A DNA stretch of 64,000 nt. Origin: Alphaproteobacteria bacterium. Its GTDB lineage: Bacteria; Pseudomonadota; Alphaproteobacteria; JAUHZC01. Of the stretch, positions 34,801-41,635 are shown piece after piece. Within the stretch, counting starts at the first letter, position 1. The number at the start of each line of letters is the position of its first letter. The notes beneath the pieces were generated by a model. It was not told the origin of the DNA. It worked only from the letters and a program-made list of their open reading frames with translations, and did no database searches. A program made the translations under genes and the position numbers. The DNA is taken from NCBI GenBank assembly GCA_030425805.1, contig JAUHZC010000001.1, positions 365,302 through 429,301 on the forward strand, given 5' to 3'.

Positions 34801-35436
34801 TTGAAAATTACCGCCAATATTAAAAGTTCCATTGGCAGAAGGGAAAAAGATCTTTACCAAATTCCAATGGGGATCCTTAGAGGAATCCCTAGCATAATCA
34901 CGCTTCCACTCTAGATTACCTTGGGCAAGCTGGATGTCCATAGCCGCATCAACCATAGGAATTCCCACCCCGGCTTCTATGTTTTTATAGGCTCGCAAAA
35001 CTCTAGAATTAGGTAGAGTAATGTCACCACCTGCTTCGTTACCTGCAAGTGTATCTCTAATCTTGGCGGTAATATCACGAGCCTCATCGGTCTTTGGCGT
35101 AGAATAACCAGGGGTATAGTTTCCAAAAAAGCGCAGGTTATAGACAAGGCCTGTTTCATGGGCAAAAAGACCTAAAAGAACTGAGCCATAGAGTTGGCGT
35201 GCCCTCTCATCCAAGCCAGTGCTAGCCTGCTGAACAGATGCTGCATCCTGATGAAGTGAGGGGGTAGAAGTGTCACCCGAGCCAAGCCTCAAAGCATCAT
35301 ATACATGCTGCTTTCCAACCCGGGCTTCAAGGGAGCTAACTCCAAAAACAACAATTCCGATGATGAGAAAAAAACGGCACAGCAATAAAGACATCTCAAA
35401 TCCATTTAAACATGACGAATGAATCCATTCTGGCAT
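31816..35436 (-). CDS. giant exported leucine-rich-repeat (BspA-like) protein
   Basis: 1206 residues. A hydrophobic signal (SLLLCRFFLIIGIVVFGVSS, cleavage near LEA) starts at Met15, so the ATG at 35394 may be the true start. Residues ~40-800 form a large domain I do not recognise, with a conserved-looking SSYADCVETTVRQFFNFALY near residue 393. Around 800-860 are irregular leucine-rich units (LDQFSNLQDLYIDGVSTSAI). Residues ~1005-1135 hold five tandem 25-residue repeats of the form LTSLDLSGLSNVTKIGKKFL, each with a Cys (xCxG), the BspA type of LRR. Such surface or secreted proteins often bind host molecules; that role is inferred. Flanked by direct copies of the nhaD tail. Confidence 0.85.
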   Translation of the reverse strand: MPEWIHSSCLNGFEMSLLLCRFFLIIGIVVFGVSSLEARVGKQHVYDALRLGSGDTSTPSLHQDAASVQQASTGLDERARQLYGSVLLGLFAHETGLVYNLRFFGNYTPGYSTPKTDEARDITAKIRDTLAGNEAGGDITLPNSRVLRAYKNIEAGVGIPMVDAAMDIQLAQGNLEWKRDYARDSSKDPHWNLVKIFFPSANGTFNIGGNFQDNLSYMLNGMTPENRFEVLARIMVHIAEKSSSVAERGSLADDMIKKLKSSHRKKIKNAKNKGKETLFDVLTKALDAAIEAENKPGSFYPRGTVEQIFNAFVVECLNTQEDLEQYVKAVVDVVPADQIAGLVGGSQAKALIKTFMVYYEDIRRQPTPYTFGVPMISNGTATSPNGRSSYADCVETTVRQFFNFALYNFTEGSFKVPGVMLENEALREFYSRQTKDRANDGSTAMRTRWSHVVSDMNRKTVPRVPVVDADFSSAATATSAGLVHDKAISRTFGDSEFDEIVYVKGNYELETGHLNFLRVVARVMGIPLSEIKKANGTPLGSVPQQKEKAIAYIKEAYVAVLETLNPDYDYEVAGDLSWRAFRRDFMGDLTFTYQFKGDSQGFRFDLEMSDGHGEISSLEPLIKEAARAGATLSLGSIGELTHAGLLAYNLSTFKHESGGVDLPSLYRVFPQPLTDNNGYIEALKQFLLSVPSEGYAQIVRNLASEINLDDRHVRERFGSEMTATYMASVKGSPQERVMRSYIPALQIYSQEHADQILPILDQFSNLQDLYIDGVSTSAITIKAPGLKRLEVLGAGIGQINGLYHSPNLKTVRLLNNPNMLGKVISLHPAASQESFIYDRGVTFGKLDHTGYLVENPDREVRFLRMLDLPAGEDPFVPWRIAAVTHFLSRKKEEIDKRVHAGVPIEETLESLKSEYEAKSYISINDYLSGKTGIVVGTKDEIKNNKAELKPRVEINPAQQVLISLPVKGASGEYAARLSRDDLPSSLQQLAVVTQAAGPIKIGDDFLYGCSGLTSLDLSGLSNVTKIGKKFLFRCNGLTSLDLSGLSNVTKIGKKFLSACPNLRKLDLSPLSKVTEIEEDFLFMCIRLTDLDLSGLSNVTKIGGGFLSRCGKLTDLDLSPLSNVTRIGDNSLSDCRGLTSIHCGEAQIGGKIKPPSLRNIPNGCEVYLNLAGAAFEEEKAAWLGLNPNLNVLQQSLADTDASATAAP
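32056..32443. repeat. 75-bp tandem repeat array inside the LRR gene
   Basis: Units of exactly 75 bp recur, with the CAA of their CCCAATTTTTGTGACATTTG block at 32058, 32133, 32208, 32283 and 32358, and a partial unit at 32433. The units starting 32281 and 32356 differ at only one of the first 50 or so bases, which indicates recent duplication. Each unit encodes one 25-residue LRR, so changes in copy number keep the frame. Confidence 0.92.
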
Positions 35437-35493
35437 ACCCCTCTTAAAAAAGCACTAACATCCCTACCCCCCTATGCGCTTGCCATAAATATT

Positions 35494-36939
35494 TTAAAAA
35501 AAGAACCACGCAACAAGGGCTAGGAAGGGAAAGAAGATCCCCCATGACCAAACCATATAGCCAAAGAAGCTCGGCATTTGGATTCTTTTTTGCTCAGCAA
35601 TAGCTTTCACCATGAAGTTTGGGGCATTCCCAATATAGGTCATGGCCCCCATGAAAACAGCACCACAGGAAATAGCAATAAGGGTTGGGGCTAAGGTTGT
35701 CATAAGCTCAGCAGCATTCCCCCCTGCCATGTGGAAGAACACCAGATAGGTCGGTGCATTATCTAAGAAAGCTGAGAGAGCCCCTGTTACCCAATAATAG
35801 GCGTCTGGAATCGGTTGTCCATCAAGACCGGTCACAAAACTCACGACAGGCTCCATCACGCCCTTTGTGCCGGCTTGTAGAATCGCAATAACCGGCGCTG
35901 CTGTGACAAAGATGGAGGCAAAAAGCTTCACAACCTCCATCAAAGGCTCAAAGGAGAAGTGATTCGCTTTCCGCCCTCTCTGGCTCACAACTTTGTAAGA
36001 AATCAGACCAATCCCAATGAGGGAAAGATCCCGCACCACATTTTGGAGTTCAATCTTATTTGCAAAGATCACAAAGCGATAATCCGGCCGCCAATAGCCG
36101 CTGACAAGGACGCTTAAGATAATACAAAGGAAAAGGATGAGATTTGTCTTTCCCCTAACCTGAAACCAATTTTTGGGCGTGTTCACTTCCAGATTTTTAG
36201 CCTCATCCGGCAGCTCTTCCTTACCAAAGTAATATTTATCTAAAAAGAAATAGATCAATGTAAGGGGAATCACCATCACCATAAAAGGCCCAAACAAATG
36301 AGTTGTTGGCCAGAAAAACTGAACCCCCATAAGAAACCCAAGGAAGAGAGGCGGATCTCCTAGTGCTGTAAGAGCCCCTCCCACATTACACACGAGGAAA
36401 ATAAAAAAGATCATTGTGTGGCGGCGATAATAACGATGTTCATTCATCGAAAGCAAAGGCCGCACAAGAAGCATTGCGGCCCCTGTCGTTCCAATCCAGC
36501 TCGCAAGCAACGTTCCCACAACCATCAGTGCCGTATTATTCAGCGGCGTTCCAAGCTTATGAATCTCAATCCGAATGCCTCCTGCAACGGTAAAAAGGGT
36601 CCCTGCAATAATGATGAAAGGAAAATATTCCTTGAAAAAGACATGCCCCATCACCTGCAAGCAAGCCTCCAAACCATAGAAGGAAGTGATACTGGCTACC
36701 GTTACAATAGCCCAGAGAGCTCCTATCTTCCCAAAGTGGTTATGCCACAAGCGAGGTAGGACAAGTGGCATCAAGGCCAAACTTAGCAACACACCAAAAA
36801 AAGGAAGCGCCCATAAAAACGAAAGCTCTTCCCCCTTAATAGGAATATCCCCTCCCCATACAGGAAGCGTCAAAACGAAGAAGAAGAGAAAGCAGGCCGA
36901 AAAAATTTTCCGGCCCACAACAAAGAATGACTTTAACAA
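35494..36939 (-). CDS. nhaD: NhaD-type Na+/H+ antiporter (ion transporter superfamily)
   Basis: 481 residues with about 12-13 membrane segments. Family wording includes WIGTTGAAMLLVRPLL, FFIFLVCNVGGALTALGDPP, SAFLDNAPTYLVFFHMAGG and GAMTYIGNAPNFMVKAIAEQ, as in NhaD/ArsB-like transporters. It would exchange Na+ for H+ at the inner membrane, although related members carry other substrates. The frame opens with TTG at 36939; a GTG seven codons in (giving a signal-like start) is an alternative. The final 60 bp are duplicated at 31724-31783. Close to ihfA (19 bp). Confidence 0.87.
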   Translation of the reverse strand: MLKSFFVVGRKIFSACFLFFFVLTLPVWGGDIPIKGEELSFLWALPFFGVLLSLALMPLVLPRLWHNHFGKIGALWAIVTVASITSFYGLEACLQVMGHVFFKEYFPFIIIAGTLFTVAGGIRIEIHKLGTPLNNTALMVVGTLLASWIGTTGAAMLLVRPLLSMNEHRYYRRHTMIFFIFLVCNVGGALTALGDPPLFLGFLMGVQFFWPTTHLFGPFMVMVIPLTLIYFFLDKYYFGKEELPDEAKNLEVNTPKNWFQVRGKTNLILFLCIILSVLVSGYWRPDYRFVIFANKIELQNVVRDLSLIGIGLISYKVVSQRGRKANHFSFEPLMEVVKLFASIFVTAAPVIAILQAGTKGVMEPVVSFVTGLDGQPIPDAYYWVTGALSAFLDNAPTYLVFFHMAGGNAAELMTTLAPTLIAISCGAVFMGAMTYIGNAPNFMVKAIAEQKRIQMPSFFGYMVWSWGIFFPFLALVAWFFF

Positions 36940-36958
36940 TGTGCGTCCCCAAAAAAGC

Positions 36959-37264
36959 TTATGATGCCTTTTTGACTGATTGCAGACGATTTTTCAAGAT
37001 GTGAGAGGCTCTAAATGAAAGAGATTTTCGAGGTGTGATTTCAACTTCCTCTCCTGTACGGGGATTACGGCCCACACGATTGCCCTTTTCATGCACAACA
37101 AAAGTTCCAAAAGAGGCAATTTTAGCGCCTCCCTCCTCTACGATGCCCTGGCTGAGTGTTTTTAAAACTGTTTCAAGAACATCTGAAGATCTTTGCCGCG
37201 GTATGTCTAATTGACGTGTCATAGATTCAACTAAATCAATTCGTGTAAGCGTGCGTGCAGCCAC
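36959..37264 (-). CDS. ihfA: integration host factor alpha subunit
   Basis: 101 residues of the HU/IHF fold. The N-terminal RTLTRIDLVESM, the KIASFGTFVVHEKGNRVGRN arm region with NPRTGEEVEITPRKSLSF (Pro at the DNA-intercalating tip, RNPRTG) and the end LKNRLQ are nearer to IHF-alpha than to HU or IHF-beta. It would bend DNA in promoters and recombination sites. GTG start preceded by GGGAG. HU cannot be excluded without alignment. Confidence 0.88.
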   Translation of the reverse strand: MAARTLTRIDLVESMTRQLDIPRQRSSDVLETVLKTLSQGIVEEGGAKIASFGTFVVHEKGNRVGRNPRTGEEVEITPRKSLSFRASHILKNRLQSVKKAS

Positions 37265-37390
37265 TTTTTTTTCTCCCTAAAATTTATAATCTTGTTTTAG
37301 AATCAATTCATTAATAATGTATTAACGAACAGGGGATGGATTAAACATTCTCTCAAAAAAGTTCGAATTTTAAGTTTTAGTGGAAAATCA

Positions 37391-37975
37391 ATGAAAAAAC
37401 AATCCCTTATTCTCAGCTTTTGCATCCTTTTTGGATCCCCAGCCCTCGCACAAAAAATCTATGGCTCCCAACATCTCTATAACCAGGTCATTGATTCCCT
37501 TGAAGGTGCGGGAGAAATCAAGCTTACCCAAATCCAAAGTGAAAATGAAATCAATGTGAGCGGTTCCCTGCGGGCTGTCCGGTCTTCCTTTAAGCGCTTA
37601 AAAGTGAATGGAAAGGGCCACCTGGTTCTCACCCGTGTAAAAGAAGACCTTGAGGTGAATGGAGAACTTATTGCCGAGCGATGCGATATGGATGGTGGCT
37701 TTACCGTGAATGGCGACACAACGCTGCGAAAAGTCAAAGCCCATGAAGTCACGATTCGTGGCCTTCAAGCCAAAGTTGAGGACTCAGATATTGAGCATAT
37801 CATCGTGGATTGGAGCGCCCTCTCTAAAACACCCGGAGACCGAGATGGTGTTTTCTTGAAAGGAAATTCCAAAATTAAAACAATTGAATTTCAGGGAAAA
37901 CCTGGAAAAGTCAGGGGTTGGGAACGACAAACTCAGAACCTGAATGTTATTAACGGCCAGATTCGCAAACCGTAA
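37391..37975 (+). CDS. exported protein, predicted small beta-solenoid
   Basis: 194 residues: signal peptide (MKKQSLILSFCILFGSPALA, then QKIYG) and a mature part made of a short periodic unit of about 17-18 residues with recurring V-x-G: INVSGSLRAVRSSFKR, LKVNGKGHLVLTRVKED, LEVNGELIAERCDMDGG, FTVNGDTTLRKVKAHE, VTIRGLQAKVEDSDIEH. This periodicity suggests a right-handed beta-solenoid like bactofilins, but placed outside the cytoplasm. Divergent from ihfA. Function unknown. Confidence 0.68.
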   Translation: MKKQSLILSFCILFGSPALAQKIYGSQHLYNQVIDSLEGAGEIKLTQIQSENEINVSGSLRAVRSSFKRLKVNGKGHLVLTRVKEDLEVNGELIAERCDMDGGFTVNGDTTLRKVKAHEVTIRGLQAKVEDSDIEHIIVDWSALSKTPGDRDGVFLKGNSKIKTIEFQGKPGKVRGWERQTQNLNVINGQIRKP

Positions 37976-38000
37976 AGACGTACTAAGAGCAGTATAGCAC

Positions 38001-38027
38001 AAAAAAGCATCCCAAATGGGATGCTTC
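38001..38027 (-). terminator. Rho-independent terminator of the small exported protein gene
   Basis: AAGCATCCCA (38005-38014), loop AA, TGGGATGCTT (38017-38026) is a perfect 10-bp stem; read leftward it runs into TTTTTT. It follows the leftward 47-residue gene by about 22 bp, between convergent genes. Confidence 0.85.
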
Positions 38028-38048
38028 GTCAAGAGCAAGGATTATTCC

Positions 38049-38192
38049 TTAATCGTCTTTATCTTTATCGTCATTACCACCATTGTTACCTCCAGGTGTA
38101 GGAGGATCCCCATCTCCGCTTCCGTCTCCAGCGAAAGCAACTGCGCTGCAGGACATCGCTAACAAAAGCATCAAAAATAGTTTTTTGAACAT
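38049..38192 (-). CDS. small exported Gly/Asp-rich protein
   Basis: 47 residues from the ATG at 38192, chosen because AAGGAAAG stands six bases ahead and the frame then opens on a signal peptide (MFKKLFLMLLLAMSCSAVAF, then AG). The mature part is tiny, about 26 residues of Gly, Asp, Asn and Pro with a KDKDD end. Having its own ribosome site, signal peptide and strong terminator supports it as a real gene. Function unknown. Confidence 0.62.
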   Translation of the reverse strand: MFKKLFLMLLLAMSCSAVAFAGDGSGDGDPPTPGGNNGGNDDKDKDD

Positions 38193-38349
38193 TATCTTTC
38201 CTTTTTTCCTATGCAACTTAATGCATTTTACATTAAGTCTATACTCCATATTACACGATTTATGAGAAATTTTAGACCTTTTTTTTTCAAATTTTAGATA
38301 ACCTCCCGCAAGAGCTTGATTTTTTTCTTCTTCGAAGAAGTGACTTCCC

Positions 38350-38378
38350 TTGCGATTCTTGGCGGCATGGCATAGTAT
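38350..38378 (+). promoter_or_regulatory. probable ftsH promoter
   Basis: TTGCGA (38350-38355), 17 bases, TAGTAT (38373-38378). Transcription would start near 38385, 25 bases before the GTG at 38410. Because the ATG at 38377 lies within the -10 box, this supports GTG as the ftsH start. A 14-bp palindrome CTTCTTCGAAGAAG (38327-38340) lies just upstream and could be a regulator site. Confidence 0.5.
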
Positions 38379-38409
38379 GGAGTCTGTAACTCTAGCTAGG
38401 GATTTTTCT

Positions 38410-40392
38410 GTGAATCAATACGGTCGCAACGCATTTTTTTGGCTCATCATCGTTTTTGGTGTCATTTTATTATTTAATATGATGGGGACAGACCGCCAAG
38501 CCCCCCCTGCACAGGAGTTAAGTCTTTCTGAGTTTGTCTCTCGTGTGAAAAATGGCGATGTTTCAAGTGTTGTGATTAAGAATGACATCCATGTGGATGG
38601 GCAAACTGTTGGTGGTCAACGCTTCCAGACTCGCTTGCTCAAAGACACAGAAACTGTGCAAAAACTTCTGATGGACAGCAATGTAAATGTCCGCGTAAGT
38701 CAAGGAGATGATGGCTCCCCAACCCTTTTACAAGTTCTGCTTTCCTGGTTCCCCATGCTCCTTCTGATTGGGCTTTGGGTCTTTTTCCTCCGGCAGATGC
38801 AACAAGGAAGTAATAAGGCCATGGGCTTTGGTAAATCCAAGGCTAAGATGATGACAGAAGCCAAAGGCCGTGTCACCTTTGAGGATGTTGCTGGTGTGGA
38901 AGAAGCAAAGGAAGAAGTCTCTGAAATCGTAGACTTCCTGAAGGATCCCCAAAAATTCCATAAGCTCGGCGGTAAAATTCCAAAGGGTGTCCTTCTTGTT
39001 GGCCCTCCAGGAACGGGTAAAACACTTTTGGGACGGGCTATTGCGGGAGAGGCAAATGTCCCCTTCTTCAGCATCTCCGGTTCTGAGTTTGTTGAGATGT
39101 TTGTTGGTGTCGGTGCAAGCCGTGTCCGGGATCTTTTCGAGCAAGGGAAGAAGAATGCGCCCTGCATTATCTTTATCGACGAAATTGACGCCGTTGGACG
39201 GCACCGTGGTGCTGGCCTTGGCGGCGGAAATGATGAGCGTGAACAAACTTTAAACCAAATGCTTGTTGAGATGGATGGCTTTGAGGCCAACGAAGGTGTA
39301 ATCATCTTGGCCGCCACAAACCGCCCTGATGTCCTGGACCCTGCCCTTTTGCGTCCTGGACGCTTTGACCGTCAAGTTGTAGTTCCTCTTCCTGATGTTA
39401 CAGGACGAGAAAGAATCTTGAGTGTGCACATGCGTCGTGTTCCCCTTGCTGATAATGTGCGAGCTGACGTGATTGCCAAGGGAACGCCTGGCTTTTCAGG
39501 AGCAGACCTTGAGAATCTTGTAAATGAGGCAGCACTCCTTGCAGCACGCAAGAACAAGCGTATTGTCACGGCTTCTGAATTTGATGAAGCTCGGGATAAA
39601 ATCATGATGGGGCCCGAGCGCCGTTCTATGATCATGACCGAAGATGAAAAGAAGGTGACCGCATATCATGAGGCTGGCCATGCTGTAGCTGCCCTAAACA
39701 TGCCGGATGCAGACCCCATTCACAAAGCAACCATTATTCCCCGGGGACGGGCTCTTGGAATGGTGCAGTACATTCCTGAGAAAGATCAAATTTCCATCAC
39801 GCGCTCTCAATTGAAATCTCGGTTAGTCACTGCTCTTGGGGGACGTGTTGCAGAAGAAATTATTTTCGGCCAAGACAATGTCACAACTGGGGCATCAAGT
39901 GATTTCAAAGCAGCAACAGATATTGCAACACGCATGGTGAAGGAATGGGGCATGTCTGACAAGATGGGTCCGATGTCTTATGGAAATGACTCCCAAGAAG
40001 TATTCTTAGGCCACAGCGTCACTCAACAACAGGCCATGTCTGAAAAAACAGCAGAGATGGTGGATGCTGAAGTTCGCAAACTTATTGACGAAGCGTACAA
40101 GCGCACACAAGAAGTTTTGAAGAAAGACGAGAAATTCTTCAAAGCCCTGGCAGAGGCTTTGCTTGAGTTTGAAACCCTCACAGGTGATGAGATCAATGAT
40201 TTGCGCAAAGGTAAGAAACCTGAAAAACGCGAAACACCTGTTGAAAAACCACGGAAGAAAACCTCCCTTCCTGGATCCTATGCTAAGGCAGGAAAAGCAA
40301 CCTCTTCATCCCCTGTAAAGCCCCTGAAGTCTTCTAAAAAACCTACTTCCCGGAAGAAGAAGGATGACGGTGACAAGGGTTCTGAAAAATAG
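38410..40392 (+). CDS. ftsH: ATP-dependent zinc metalloprotease FtsH
   Basis: 660 residues from the GTG at 38410 ([20 protein letters not shown]), which matches the usual FtsH N-terminus and has AGGGA eight bases ahead; TTG and ATG codons further up are in frame but fall within the promoter. Two membrane segments flank a periplasmic domain (about 30-105). AAA+ Walker A GPPGTGKT begins near 198, Walker [12 protein letters not shown] with RPGRFDRQ; zinc site HEAGH at 420-424. The C-terminus is a Lys/Pro/Ser-rich tail. Degrades membrane and regulatory proteins, possibly with the BI-1/YccA protein at 24.8 kb. Confidence 0.97.
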   Translation: MNQYGRNAFFWLIIVFGVILLFNMMGTDRQAPPAQELSLSEFVSRVKNGDVSSVVIKNDIHVDGQTVGGQRFQTRLLKDTETVQKLLMDSNVNVRVSQGDDGSPTLLQVLLSWFPMLLLIGLWVFFLRQMQQGSNKAMGFGKSKAKMMTEAKGRVTFEDVAGVEEAKEEVSEIVDFLKDPQKFHKLGGKIPKGVLLVGPPGTGKTLLGRAIAGEANVPFFSISGSEFVEMFVGVGASRVRDLFEQGKKNAPCIIFIDEIDAVGRHRGAGLGGGNDEREQTLNQMLVEMDGFEANEGVIILAATNRPDVLDPALLRPGRFDRQVVVPLPDVTGRERILSVHMRRVPLADNVRADVIAKGTPGFSGADLENLVNEAALLAARKNKRIVTASEFDEARDKIMMGPERRSMIMTEDEKKVTAYHEAGHAVAALNMPDADPIHKATIIPRGRALGMVQYIPEKDQISITRSQLKSRLVTALGGRVAEEIIFGQDNVTTGASSDFKAATDIATRMVKEWGMSDKMGPMSYGNDSQEVFLGHSVTQQQAMSEKTAEMVDAEVRKLIDEAYKRTQEVLKKDEKFFKALAEALLEFETLTGDEINDLRKGKKPEKRETPVEKPRKKTSLPGSYAKAGKATSSSPVKPLKSSKKPTSRKKKDDGDKGSEK

Positions 40393-40407
40393 AGCAGCCC
40401 CTTGAAT

Positions 40408-40805
40408 GTCTTATGGATCGCCACAGACCTTCGGCCTTCGCGATGACTGGAGAAGAGGAAGACTCACGATGACTGTAAGAAGGTCATTGTGAGGAGCTCC
40501 TTTATTGTCATTGCGAGAAGCGTAGCGACGAAGCAATCCAAACGTCTTATGGATCGCCACAGACCTTCGGCCTTCGCGATGACTGGAGAAGAAGACAGGG
40601 CTCGCGACTGTAAAGAAGGAAGACCCCCCCAGCACTCTTCCCCAAAACCCCAGTACCCCCTCGAAACCCCGGACTTGATCCGGGGTCCAGGAGAAATTCT
40701 GAATAAGAGCATAACTCTTGTTTCCTCTTCTTAATAAAAACACCTCCCCTGCTTTCGCAGGGAAGAAATGAGTCCTGGATTCCGGCCTCCGCTGGAATTT
40801 CGATC
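40408..40805. repeat. cluster of palindromic intergenic repeats; no gene in this gap
   Basis: The ~450-bp gap between ftsH and the next gene is repeat. A 49-bp direct repeat (starting GTCTTATGGATCGCCACAGA) is identical at 40408-40456 and 40544-40592. A complete element runs 40507-40583: left half GTCATTGCGAGAAGCGTAGC to AGCAATCCA, right half TGGATCGCCAC to CGCGATGAC, with complementary ends. ACCCCGGACTTGATCCGGGG (about 40667-40686) and TCCTGGATTCCGGCCTCCGC (from about 40773) are the second repeat type. Open frames here are repeat-derived. Confidence 0.88.
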
Positions 40806-40839
40806 TCTCTTCCCATTCAGAAAGTCATTCCGAGATTAA

Positions 40840-41460
40840 TTAAGTATCTTCACTATGGGATACGCCATCATCACCTGCTCCCGCACCAGAGAGAACGGCG
40901 CTGACAACAGCTTCAACATCACGATCATTCTCTTTGACCCCTTGTTCTGCCATTTTAGCATGGCATTTTTCTAGGACTTGGAGTGTTTTTAGCGTGCAAA
41001 CTTGCAATGTATTTGAAGCACTATATTCCCGGCGAGCTTCAGCAAAGTTCCCTATTCCAGCAACAATGACAGCCACAGATTCATCATCAAAATAGCTGAA
41101 ACGTGTCCCATCTAAGGTTTTTACAGAGAGTGCTTGAACATAAGCTTCTAAAACATCATAAAGCCTAGCATGGCCTCCAGGAGAAAATTGACTATTCAGT
41201 TCTTCTCCGTCAAGGAGTCTCTGAAAAGCCCTTTGAGCAGTATCAGGGTTTTCACCTGGTTTTATTAACTCTGCCTGAATGTGGTTCAAAATTCTCCGTG
41301 CTGCACGCATTTCAAAAGAATCAGTTTCTGCTTCTCCAGAAACAAGGGCCTCATGGAGGGAGTCCGGCGAAATAGGGCACCTCTCGGAAGCAACTTGCGC
41401 GGCATTGAGAAGCCCACAAAAATTGAAAGAAAAGAAAATATAAAAGAAGATTTTTTTCAT
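40840..41460 (-). CDS. exported helical protein of unknown function
   Basis: About 206 residues. I chose the ATG at 41460 because it opens on a signal peptide (MKKIFFYIFFSFNFCGLLNA, then AQ); an upstream in-frame ATG would add 26 hydrophilic residues. The mature part is mostly helical (RAARRILNHIQAELIKPGEN, LYDVLEAYVQALSVK, LQVCTLKTLQVLEKCHAKMA) and ends in a Gly/Asp/Ser-rich tail. Resembles in style the other exported orphans of the window; no family recognised. Ends against the repeat cluster. Confidence 0.65.
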   Translation of the reverse strand: MKKIFFYIFFSFNFCGLLNAAQVASERCPISPDSLHEALVSGEAETDSFEMRAARRILNHIQAELIKPGENPDTAQRAFQRLLDGEELNSQFSPGGHARLYDVLEAYVQALSVKTLDGTRFSYFDDESVAVIVAGIGNFAEARREYSASNTLQVCTLKTLQVLEKCHAKMAEQGVKENDRDVEAVVSAVLSGAGAGDDGVSHSEDT

Positions 41461-41635
41461 ATTCTTAAAGCCCTCATCTATTAAATGATGGCTTTTTATG
41501 GAAATAAGAACAAGAGGTTTGTTCTTGAGAATGAACATGCACTAAAAAGCCTCTCAAAAATCTTTGAAAAAAGGCTAAAAGGCCTTCCTAATTAGGGGGA
41601 GGGTTGCTATCATTGTGCGATATGGGAGTTTTGCA

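Noticed and set aside
40411-40816. Four overlapping open frames behind ftsH
   Set aside because: All lie in the repeat cluster, on both strands, and contain repeated peptide strings from the 49-bp duplication.
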